Positions 1 to 12,700 of a DNA stretch of 64,000 nt are shown in pieces. The DNA lies in the NCBI RefSeq assembly GCF_000524195.1, contig NW_020170387.1:1648021-1712020 (forward strand), in the 5' to 3' direction. How positions within the stretch are numbered: position 1 is the stretch's first letter; each line of letters opens with the position of its first letter. The notes beneath the pieces are model-generated. The model was given only the letters and a program-made list of their open reading frames with translations, searched no databases and had not been told where the DNA came from. A program made the position numbers and the translations under genes. This DNA comes from Echinococcus granulosus. Taxonomy: Eukaryota > Platyhelminthes > Cestoda > Cyclophyllidea > Taeniidae.

Positions 1-729
1 TGAAATACGGTGGACCTGCAGTTGTTCTGAAGGATGCTAAATCAACCGTGGAATATGCTAGTGTTTCGCTCATCTCCGAAACCTCCCTCTTTATCGAATT
101 TAGCGGACATTCCCTGCAGGGCAGATTGCTTTATGCGGAGAACGCCACGATGGGGACCTTTATCTCACTTAAAATAAATCGTCCTGGTACACTGAGATTT
201 GAAATGAAATTGACTGCTACTAATCGAAGTCATCAATTCGTTATCCTCAGTGCTCCTCTAGATCGGACAGCTGATCAATGGCATAGCGCTGATCTGAGAA
301 TTTCTTTAAGGGAAAAAGTGGTCATACTATTTGTCGATGGCAAGAATGCATACCCTACTCATATTGAAGATGTTGCTGCCAACACTGCCAGATACTCCTT
401 TGGTGGATACCTGCACGTGGGCCGTTTGCCACCCAATCTGCTAGCTGACGCAAGCAAAGTAGTTCACTTTACGGCTGTAATGGAGTTTGCATTTGTGGGC
501 AACATAAAGAGTATATTTGTAAATGGCAGAGCACCTCTACCGCTGAAAGCTCTTAATGGGGCCGAAATCGCTCCTGGATTATCCCATTGTCATCTGCTGA
601 GTCGAGAAGTTGCTAGAGGTGGCGACAGCCACTGGTTGTGCCCACAAAACTTAAGCTGCCTAGACGGACTCGATGGTCCTAAATGTGGATGTAATAAGAA
701 CAGTCGAGAACTAGGCATTTGTCAATTCC
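1..729 (+). CDS. neurexin exon: LG1 and first EGF-like module
   Basis: The frame is open from base 3, so the exon continues to the left of the window. It encodes a laminin-G domain with typical landmarks: QWHSADLRI for the W-H core strand, then GGYLHVGRLPP and FVGNIKSIFVNG. An EGF-like module follows with six cysteines (residues about 196, 213, 218, 227, 229 and 240), the first spacing unusually long. The donor is GTAAGG at 730, leaving one base of a codon. Reading on leads to a stop at 813-815, which is intronic. Confidence 0.9.
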
Positions 730-3700
730 GTAAGGCGTCCATCTCAAATCCTCTTATTTTACACTCAAATCCTTGCATTTTTAATGTTAACCACTTTAAA
801 ACCTTTTATTTATAGCAAATGATGGCAAAGTGTACAGACTATGTCAGAGTAAATCTGGAAGGAAAACTGGCAAAGTGGTGTATTATATCATGCAGTAATG
901 GATTTTAATATTATAGTATAATGCAAAATACTAGGATATTCCTTTTTGACAACAAGTCGACAGTTTGAATTCTTTCTTGATACAGACACATTTTAAAATA
1001 ATTTGATGAAAAGTGTTTTGTTGTGAATTTGAATGTAGTTCTGGTTTAACCTAGTGTTCAACAGCACTAGTAATTAAATGAAATTTAATTTAATTTAAAG
1101 GCATGGAAAGGGGGCAGCTGACTGCAGTGGTCCTCTAAAAACTCACCTACGCTTAAATAAAATTATCGCGGCTCAGAGGGTTATGGAACAAACTAAAGTA
1201 AAGCCAAAATTTTATCCCGTCCCTTTTTTTGCAATCGGGTACATTTAAGGCGGTTAAATTTTATGAATTTATGACGAATGATCTTTTTGTCCTAAAGGGG
1301 TTTGCTTTATAAACAAAATACGAAAACTGACGATGATGATAATACCTTAGTAAGTAATATGAATTCAACAGGTAGCATGAAAGAGTTACAAGTGTGTGCA
1401 GTGATTTCGAAGAACTGAGGCAGCAGGATTCTCCAATTATGTCCATTTGTTAAGTGATAAATTAAGTAAATGCTTATTTAAATAGTTGAATGTTAAGAAC
1501 TCTAATGCATCACGATCATTAAATTCCTCAAACATCTTAAATACTTTAAATCCTTATGCTTATAAATGGTAATTAGACTTTTCAAACTCTAAAGCAAATG
1601 CTGCAACATTCTACTATTAAAAGAGGAGGAATGGCAATGTGTGCAAACAAGAAGAGAAAAAAGCATTCATTTCTTAGTAAAAAAGCAAAAATGCAACTAA
1701 AATTGGTATTTGCAAAATCGCTGTAGCCAATCTGAAAAATAAACTTGTAATCATCATTTATTTGCTGTATCAAGCTATAATAAAATCTAAGGACTGATTT
1801 GGTCAAAACGAAATTTGGTACATGTGTACTATGTTTAGCATTGATATAAAATGCCTTAATATTGATAACCTCATACAACTGTCAAAACCCAAGTAACCGT
1901 TGTTAATTGCCATGCTATAAAAGTGCAACCCTCTTTAAATAAACTCGTGATTTAGCAGTGGCGAGCTATAAAATATTTCACAGCTCTAAGCGACGGCTCC
2001 TTTTAGTAACAGTTGATCTTATTATTAGGTTGCCAAATAATTCGAATTGCGTGATTAAAAAAATATATGTAACAATCAAAAGAGAAGTAAATTATTTATT
2101 AGCACATAACCAAGGTGTCTCAACTGAGTTCGTAGTCTACTTCTGAGCCAAAATGCGTTTGAACTACTAAGTCGCCACAATGGCAATAGTTAAGAGACTT
2201 TTCCATTTAAGAGCGTTCTGTAAAATAACGCTGAATGTGTATTATTTAGTCTCTAAAGATCGTTTCATTATAACAACTCTTCATTTACTGGAAGTTACTC
2301 ATTTCCACTCTACCATCTACATTTTTACAATAATCAGTGTGTGTTCTAAATGCCAACTGTCTTCAACCCATGCTGCACTATTTATTAACGCAAAGTGTTA
2401 CGCATTTCAAACGCCCACATCACGCTAATTCAAATGCTAGCATATTATATTCTGAAAAACCAAACTTTTATCTTGCAGTAAATCAGTCATTCGTGAAGTT
2501 TTTGTAGTCGGACTTGAAAGGTTAGTCTTATGTTCCCAAGAAAAGCTATTAGAAACTCCTAGCTTCGTGCCTCATGAAAGTTTCTTGAAAAAATTTGCTC
2601 CACCGCTTGGACCCATACAACAAATATATGACTTCGCAGCCCGTACACATTTGGCCATTCAGCTACTGCCGTACTTGCATGGAGGGTACGCATTGGAATA
2701 AACTTAATCTGTCTTTGTTTTTACGGACACGATTCAGCAACGATCCTTTAGCACTCAGTTATTACTTTCCCCTTAACTCGATACCTAATTAAGGTTAGTT
2801 TAAATAATTAGTTTAAGTACTCATAACTCATTAGGATCTTTTAAATTTCCTGCAGATTTACACACCGAAAGGGCATTTTATAAGTTAGGTTATTAATAGA
2901 ATCAGACATTGTGAGTCAACATGAACGAAAAATTAACTATTTGTCTTATCTGTACGCAAGAAAGTGATGAAGTAACAAATGCTAGGTAAATTATTGTAGG
3001 CAATATTTAATATATCCAACGATTCAAATCTGAATACGCTTGTAGAAGGAAATGAACTCTTTTCAATTACTGCAACAGAATTTGATTAATTTTCCAATTT
3101 TAAACTTCCTGTTCCAAAATGTATCGTAGAAATTCCTATAGTTCATCGTTGCAGAATTGATTGCAATGAACAACTTTTTTTCAAATATTCCGTTTGCTAA
3201 AGTTCTTCTTAATGTAGCCAAGCCGGAGAGAGTTAGTGGATGACAGTTTTAACGAGAATAAAGATTGGTACGCTCATAGGAAAAGTGGCGTTTCTGAAGC
3301 TTAAATAAGTTTATTTCTCCGTGCACGAAATATTTTGGGGCAAATCTGCAGGAAATATTTGACGAATTAAATGGGAAAATTGAATAAGTTGATCCAATTG
3401 GAAAACTTAAAAGTGCATGCACATGTAAGCTTTGAAGAAAGAAAAGTTATTGATGATTTTCAAAACGCAAAACTACTGCATTTCAAGAATATTATCCCCA
3501 TCCGCCCCACAAAGTCAAATGGAGTTAACGAAATAACTTGGTTAGATAGGCGTTGGCTATGTTAATGATGCTAATTTTACTTAATAATTTATCTTGAGAC
3601 ATCGGTTTCTTGCAACTTCAAACTCTTAGTTTAACAAATGTGCTCTCTACTCAAATTCTCCCATCTACGTCGTTTAATAATGCAAAGTCATTTTAAAGGA

Positions 3701-6700
3701 GTTTACATACTACTAAAACCCATTAGAATTCCACGTGCCTAGGCATTAACTCGTATGAAATTTAAGACAACTTGTAGTTGTAAATTTAAATGATTTGATT
3801 TGGAAATCTATGCTGAGAAGATACTTTACATGGGTGCGATAGTGAATACGGAGGCAGTCGACCCCACTAAAAAAGCTGTAGTATCAAAGTTACTTAAATT
3901 TGCAATTCTAAAACTGCTTTTTCCTTGCTTTTTCCCTTTTCTTTAAGACATTATTTGGTAAAATGTATACCCAGTCTCTTTTGTTGACCTTTCCTTACCG
4001 TGTGGCATAAGTCGAAAAGGAATTTTTATTAGCCTTTATAATAGTACAAAAAAACTAGGTGGAGGGCTGTCAGCAAGATGGCACACTCGGGTCACTTTCC
4101 ATTTGGCAAAAAAGTTACTCCAGCTCTTTGCTTGTTACCTAAGAAGAAAGGCTGCATTTTTAACTGCCAATATCTTAGCAAATGTATTCAAATTCCCGTT
4201 TTTATTATTTCCTTTACCTTAATCAAGACTAAAGCTACTCCTGTGGAATAATATCTAATTAATTTTGCTGGAAAATTGCAATTACCGGATCACAAATCAG
4301 AAGCTTTCGTGAAAGCATTCCGTTTATGTCTCCGCATAATTCGGTTTCTTCGCAGAATTGGCCAGTCGCATATGGAACTAGTAACTCAAAATTCAGTTAA
4401 AGTTCCTCTGAGGACACTGACATTGTTGGGCACTACTTTAATAAAAAGTTACAAATTTTTTATTAATATGGGTAGCTAAGTGAACAAGGTAAATAGAATA
4501 ATAAACGAAACAAAACAAATAAACAGCACAGAAGTAATTTGCATCATATATTGCTAACAGAACATGATGAGTTGATCTTGCACTGCAATAAGTCAAGAAC
4601 TAACAAACTGCTAAATAAATGCAATTTCAAGTAAAAGTTAAATAAAATTCTCTTTCCTTTAATCTTAAATATTTCTTTAGAAGTATTTTCTCTGGTTGAG
4701 AGCTTTAAATGTCTATTCTCCGGACAATTCTATTTATATTCTCGGAGAATACCTTGCCTCTTATGAAAGGAAAAATATTCCGTAAATGTACTCCTGCATA
4801 AAAGCTGTTTAAGCATTTTCTCTGCAAATCGTCCCCATGAATACATTCACTCATACCAGAGATTGCGCGAACTACTTGTCTGCAGTTTCCAAGTGTTGTG
4901 ATTTTCAAATTCTCATGAAAAGTGGAAAGTGAAATAGGCAAATTTGGTACCTGACGATTAATAACCAAGCAGTAGGGATTTCATTTGAATTTCGGATAGT
5001 AGTACAGGTACACACAGATTGACGATACCGGTTTCTGTAGATCCAAATATAGGCAAGATGGGCTAATTAAGATTCTTGAAATAGTTTTCATACTTTCTAG
5101 CCGATTTAAGCAATCATTTGCCTACGCCCATAGGTGAGACTGATTTTAAAAAATCGGCTAAATGTCAGGAATTGGTTTGACCTTATAAGACTGCAATTTC
5201 CATTTGCTTTGAAATGTAAGACAGACTCTTATGTCCTCTAAATTAGCCTTCCCATGTAAATCACGAACAAAATTCCAAAAAAGGAATTTGCCTTTATTTT
5301 ACGACTTTCATTAAGTATATTTTATAAAGATTTTCCCTAGAAAATTTGCCAATCAAACTGATTGCTTAAGAAGGAGAGAGTTGAAGCTGGAAAGAACTAC
5401 AAATCAAGTTAACCCTTTAGTCTAAAATTTGTTTTTAGACTTTTTCAAGTGTTTTCTAGACTCTCCAGATTGCCTACCGTGTAAGTAGGATAAAAAAACT
5501 TCTGAAAGTATAAAGTTTTTGACTGATACCTAGTAGTTTAAAAATAAACCAATTTTGCGCGATTATTTGATAACACACAATAATTTAAGTGTGTTCCAAG
5601 ATTAAGTGATAATGATGATACTATCAGCTTGGTCGATTTCTGCATGCTCACTCACCTAAAGACTTTTGATCAAAGAGACTAAGGACTTACAATACTTCTA
5701 TCAAGGACTTCTTCATAACTATGGTCCACGAAAAAATTTAAATAACTGTTCAACCTTTCCATGGATATGTTCAACTCAAAGGGAACAACCAAACAGAGAT
5801 TATTAACATTGTTTATTTATGGCTGATAAGTAAAAATACGCATATATTTGAAGACTTTTTAGAACCTTGGGTAGTGAGACCAACATTAAAAGGACTTTGA
5901 CATCAAAAGAGCATGTTTTGTTCTATCTATTTGCATGGATAACTTAGTGTAAAACGACTTAGGTTTAGGTAACATCCAAAACAGTATTTTTTGGTTATTA
6001 ATGTCATTTATTGCGTCTCTGAGAGAAGCTGGTATTTACTATCACTCAAAGTGGAAAGGTATAGTCTAGATCGTTTAAAATTTTTTGGAATTACAACAAA
6101 CTTTAAAGCATTCAAGTTGCATTAAGTGGCATTAAACATATGCTGTATCCAAATTATGATAAATTGTGCGTCTATGTAATTAAATACGTCTTTCTCACAC
6201 AGACGTTTACTTAAAAAGAACAAGTTGCTTGCATTTCTAAAGAATTTTGGAAAGTGTGCAGCTTCACTTGAAAGCCATGCGTTGTTTTCTTATCCTGATA
6301 GAAATTAAGACTTGTTCTTTTGTAAGTACCAGCTCTTAGTCTAAAAATCCTTGACTGTCCATCTTTTTAAAAAGATTTAAGAAAATTCGCAGCAAATGTT
6401 GCTACCTAATGTATGGCCATTTTAAAAAAAATATTCCCACTCAAAAAATGTATAGGACAAATTTCTAAGGTATATATTGAAGCAACTATTTTGCCGGCTT
6501 TTGACCCAGGTATAAGATGGACAAGTTCTGTACTCCCAGTAAAATTTTCTGTTAATTCAACTTCGTTTCGTGACTCGACTTCCTAAAAAATTTATGCTTC
6601 GCTTTCGGAATTGTAAGTTTGGCCAGGAATTACTAGACCGTTTCCTTTTTAATGATCCCTTAGTTAACTTTTGCAAACAATTTGGTCACGGAAATATACT

Positions 6701-9700
6701 GCTTGGTCCCACCTGTAAGTTACATAGCGAAGACCTAGGCTCTAGAACAGTTAAATAGAGATACTTACTAAATGTCCTTTTAATTAATGAAAGTAGTAGC
6801 TTTTTGTTTCTAGTGTGCCAGACTGATACGCGAATTCATGAAGGGGACATTTTTTGCATTGGGTCATTTTCTACCACCACGATTTGATGTATCTTGCAGT
6901 ATTATTGCTATGTATTTTGAAATCTTGACACATTTTTTGTCTCAGTGAATCCAAATGCCCTTGAATACCCTAACCGCATTCTTATTCCATCATTGAGCAG
7001 GCCATGTGAGTGAAATAACTGAAATACTTATATGGAGCATCGTAAATTTATTCATTTATTAGTTGATGCATTCAACTCATTCACAATTAAACTTTAAGCA
7101 TTCAATGTTTGAATTTTAAATAGGCTTCATGAAGAGGGTACGGAAACAAAAAAATAAGGTGATTTAGTTTTACATTAAGGTGAAAGATATATGCTTTTAG
7201 TCATGTTAGGCAGTGTTTTTTATGGCACGTACTTGAAAAAAAGGCTTTTCACAGCTCGGGATGAATTACAGGCTAAACAGTAGTAGATGTTTTGAATACA
7301 TTATTTAAGGTAGGGTCAATGACTCAGCGCTTCTTTGCAAAACCCTACAAATTATTGAGAATTACTCTTGTTTTTCCGCAAAGACCCCAAAATTGGCTCT
7401 TGTGTGGGCAGTACAGAGGTGATCAAAGCAGACTGTTCACTTTAATGGCAGATATTACTATCTTAGGATAAAGATAATTGTAGTTAAAAAACCTACTTCT
7501 TAGGAACAATGAAGCAAAACCTAAAGTTAAAATATTAACATAAGTATTTTGCCCTCATGCACACAATCTAAGTAAAAATTAGATTTGTATACCAAATAAA
7601 GAAGCATTTTTGAGAATTATTTTGAACTTTTGTCTTTGACATAGTATAGAATATTACGTAGCTCAAAGTAAAAATACCAAAGAATTGGCCAATGCCTTTG
7701 GAGAGATTCTTTATAAAACTGTACCAGGAATGCTCCAAGTTTCTTTCAGATAAATGGAGGCAGCTGTAGCTTCCCGCTCGAAACCTTATTATAAAAAGCA
7801 GTAAAGTTACTTGGAGCGTCTTTGAAGCCAAAAACTGCCATAATTTTCACATTTATTATTTTGGAACATTAAAGCTGTTAAAAATAGATGCTGCTGACTT
7901 ACCGTTCACATTCATTGTCAAAAATTGCGCTTGCTATTAAAAATTAAGTTTCACACCTTAGAACAAATATTAAATTGGCGTAGCTTTATACTAGCATTAA
8001 CTGGAACTTTTAAATTTAGAAATATAAAGCAATCTTGGTCCTGAGACAAGGTAGAGTGACTTAAGCATCATTGTACTGCTAGTTGAAATTGTTTCATTTA
8101 TGAGAATTAACATTCATCCTTTGATGAATGCTCTTGATAATGTCATTTATTTTTCGCCATTAATGTTGTCAGGTATTTTTTAAATGTACCACCCCATTCA
8201 ATGAAATGGTCAGCTTAGCTGAAATCTGCTGTGCTTAGGAGATCTAGCAAAATATTTTCGTCATGAAGAATGCATCAAGTAATACGTTTCTTAAGACCTT
8301 TTAATTTATCCTTTCCTACCTTGCAGTTTAGAGGCGAGTGCATCCGTTAAGGAAAATTAACGGGCCTTATCTATTAGACTAGGTAAACACAAAATCTCCC
8401 CTTGCATGTACACAACGTAGTGCAATGTTTAAAATTTTCTCCTGGCAGTGACTTTGAATACACGGCTCCATGTACTTTGTCCTTTGCTTCAAGTACGTTT
8501 TTAATTCTAATGAAATCCCACTGCGCACATTTTAAAATCCAGTGTTCACAAATTGAGAATTTCATCGCTTACAGCCGTGCAAAAGCCAGGTAGTATTGGG
8601 ATAATATTATCAGTAATAGAGGAAAAATCATGTAATAATTTAAATCTGAGTGCACCCAGAGCCTGTATACATTTACTACATTAAAGCCAACACAGTGAGT
8701 GAGTATTTCCGGATGGTAAACTGTCAAACTAAGAATAGGTATCTAAAACTTATATAGCCAAACTGAGTGGTCAAGTCTTTCAATCCTATTCATAGGTTTT
8801 TATCAAAAACTATTTCTGCGAGTTATTTTTTGACTTAAATTTACTAGCGTTTAAGTTTTCTGCCATGCTTTACGCCACAAAACGTTCTACTATCGAAAAT
8901 TAGTAAGCAACTTATTCAAAACTACATGACCTATTGTAAAACTAACTGCTGTAAATAGCAGCATCTGTGCAATGACTTCCTTACATCTAATTCATATTTT
9001 AAAAATAAAAAAAAGCTCAAGTCGTCCAATGTAGAATGAATTGGAGTTAAGTGCCTCAATATGCAGCAGAGGCTGGTGCGTAATCTGCCGGTTCCGGTTG
9101 ATACTACTCTGACAATTCTTTTTCAATTACAAATTATTAGGATATTTTAAAAGGCTGCCTAGGTAGCACCTTTCATTTATACTCCTTCAACACAGAAATA
9201 TCGGCAAATACAAAAATTCGGCTTTAGATCCCTTTGCTTTAGACTTCCATCATTCACTTACATTCATGCAAAATGTTCTAGTTAAATAGATGTCGCTAAT
9301 GGACTATGCCAGACCTGCCTTACATTCATATTGTACCAGTTGAATCGTTACCATTTTTATGTTTTTAAATATAAAATAGAAGCATTTTTTCTCCAATAAA
9401 AAATTCTTAAAGAAAGAGTAAATTTTAAAGTTGTAGCAATGGCTCATCTTACAAATCTTTAAAATCAACTTTGAGAAGGGGTATAACGTTTTGCATAGTT
9501 CAAAATGTTAAGTTTTAAGCTGATAAATCAACAACAATGCGGGGCGGAATGGAGATAAATCAGCTTGAGGATTATTCTTGACTGTAAATTTCATAAGGCA
9601 AATATAAAAGAGGAGCTCTAGCTATCTATCGCGAAATTTTGCGCGCGATTGGGCAAAGTCAGCAGTCTAACTATCCACTCACACCTTCTACGAAGGCCAA

Positions 9701-12700
9701 TCCTTGCCAGAAGGCAGCATCCAATCGGCAGCGCATTGGAGAAGTGGTTTTGCGAGCTAACAGCCCACCATAACTTGGGAACACACTTTTGAAAATATTG
9801 TAATGCTGGCGTTTTACGACGCACTGGTGGGCATGAGTATTTAATGCCCCTTGACTCCGGATTATAAGTTTGCATCAGGATGAAATCGCGTTGGAAATAT
9901 ATCTTTCTGCATGTTTTTATTTTTGTCCACATAAGCAGATGTCTATGCAAAGATGTAGACGACACACTCATGGGTAGACTTTTAATTATTCTAGAAAAAA
10001 TTATAAAAACGAACTATTCATCTATTCATTCAGTTTTTTGTCTGCCTTTAGAACCAGATCGGCCAAATCTTGTTTTTGGTGAAAAAACTTGGCTCAATTT
10101 TTTTCCGGTGATAGATGAATTCAATCATGGCTCACGTGTTCTTATTCACTTCAAAACCAGGGAATCAAATGCTGTAATAGTCTTGGCAGGTGAGTTAGAT
10201 CCAATACTGTCTCTACTTACCTCTGCGGTCTTTAATTTTTCAAAAATTAAAACACTTTTTATTTCCAATCTTCTTAAATTTTATCCTGAATAAGCCAAAG
10301 AAAACATAGAAATATGCAATCCAAATGCGAAGAAACTTGTTGAGCAAATCTCAAACTCTGTTAGCTATACATTGCTGTCACCCATGCAATTGAAGTGTTT
10401 ATCGAAATGCATAAAATTAAAATATCTAAATATACTTGCGTTTGTATACTTCATGTCCTCTCTATACAAACAATTCTAGTTAAAGATTTTCTGGACCTAA
10501 TCTTCGTTAGTCACCATTTGGATTTTTGACGCTACTATAGAGTTTCTTGGGTAATCGGAAGCATTTTACAATTCTAGAGTCTTCTGGGGCCAAGAATGAG
10601 GCTTTTATTGTGCTGCTGTTAAACGGGTCAATTCACTTTCGTCTGTGGTCCCCCAGATTGCAAAAAAATGCCATAATTCAAAAGCGCCAAGACTGCAATT
10701 CTCCCTACAGTACATGTTCTGATGGCACCTGGCATCACTTATCATTTTCTTACAGTCCCCTTCGGGTATGCCATCCTTGACAATTGGGCTAAATTTGTTT
10801 TGATAGAAAGAGGGGCTGAATAAGCGCCTATTCCCAGCCAGGAGCTCTGAATAAAATTATTCACTGATCTAATACTGTAGATAAATTTATCAAATCTGAA
10901 GTAGGTGGACAAATTTATCAGTTTTCATAATCAGAAGTTACGAAGGAAACGCGAATTTATTTATTGATACTTTAGTGCTAATGGACTATTTCAAACCTCA
11001 CTACTTTGAATGTAGATTCAAACAGAAGTTGACGGTGATCGACAAACCTTTGAGATTCCAAAAAACCAACTTCGTTTGCAGTTCAAAGCGCTCTATTTTG
11101 GCAGCTTAGCTCCCAAAGTACAGGAGCGTTTGCAATTACAAAACATCCGGAACTTTATTGGATGCTTCAAACATGTAAGTACTTCCTGATGAGAATGGCG
11201 ATATGAGTAGCAGTTATGGCTGACAGGTAAATATTTTAAAGAAGCAAAAATAAGCATTAAATTTTTAGTGACTTTAAAAGCATTGGCGTAAACGTAATTG
11301 TTAGGGTAACAATTCAATATAACCTTTTCCAGCCATGTCAAACATCCGGATATCCATAGCTTTCATGTGGCCAAAAAGAATGATTGCCTATTAAGTTTGC
11401 TATTTATTAAAACTTTATGTGATTTATATGCCAACAGAAGCTTATCTGCAAATACAATCTTTTACTTTGTGTGTAATGTCTCAGAAGATTTTGAAAGAAT
11501 TAATTTTTAATAAGAGTTTGATGGCATGCCATACTTTCTTTCAGATTTTCTACCGAAGTAGGAAGGATTTCGTCGACCTAATCGATCTGGTTAAGGACAA
11601 CTCCACTAAGCAGAGGCAAGAGACGGAAATTGGTGAGATAAAGTGCAAGGCTGCGGCATTTCAGACGTGCACCGTAGCACGCAAGGCTAAACGCGACGCC
11701 GTGTCCCATCATTCAGCGATCACGTTTGTGCGTCCTGGTGGTTACCTGCGCTCCCAGCAGGGCTGGCGGACAGTGTCTGCTGGAAATATCACCTTTAAAA
11801 TCCGCACACTAAAAACAAATTGTCTCCTTCTATTCTCGTCTTCTGGGTGGCCTAAGTCGGAAAAGAAACATGTATTTCCGAGAGACGAGCCTTTTCATCC
11901 TGTCAACCCAATCGACAGACTTACCGGAACTGACATATTTTCTGCAGAATTAAGAGAGGGTTATTTGGTGTTTTTGCTCAACACAGGCTCAGGAATAAAC
12001 GAATTTGCAACGGAAAATATTTGGCGAGGGGATCAAGGGAGGAGCGGTTGGTTTGTTGCTGATGGCATCACTCACTATGTGGAAATTCACCTGACCAACG
12101 GTTCGCTTTCTGTGACCATGGATGGCCACACTCTCAGCATGCGCCCAAGAACGAAGCCAAAGTACGGTAATCCTTGAAGTTTCACACGAGCCATTAGTTA
12201 TTGTTATTTCATTTATTGCTAAGATCAGTATTTGGGAGACCTTGAACTAACTTCAAAACGAAGAAAATTGCACTTTATGGTTAAGGATAAATTAAACTAT
12301 ATTTAATACCATTGAAATTATTTTGCTGTATGTATAATGAGTCAGTCGTAGGAATTGTCGTGCGATAAGAATGCGCTAATTCACATGAATCCTTCTATTT
12401 TAGAGCGCTGCCTTTAGGTAAACTACTCTAATATCATGTAAAACCTAGACAGAATCTCTGTTTTATAATCTACATAGCAAAGTTATCCTTACGTAGTAGT
12501 ATTGGTAAGGCTTATCCATATGCAATTTTGCCCAATTAATAAATCCCTGGTTTTTTTAAGTACGGCTTCCGATCAGCATCATAAAGGTACTACCGGAATA
12601 ATTTTTCTGTGCACGGATATCACTTCATTAGTTCAGCTAAACATGCGTGAAATGCTGATATGAAGTTATCATTAGACTTTGTTCACAAATAATGGTCGAT

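Noticed and set aside
9618..9971. 117-codon reverse frame beside the LG2 exon
   Set aside because: No domain, no splice context and it overlaps the promoter-like patch and signal-peptide exon; judged a shadow of GC-richer sequence.
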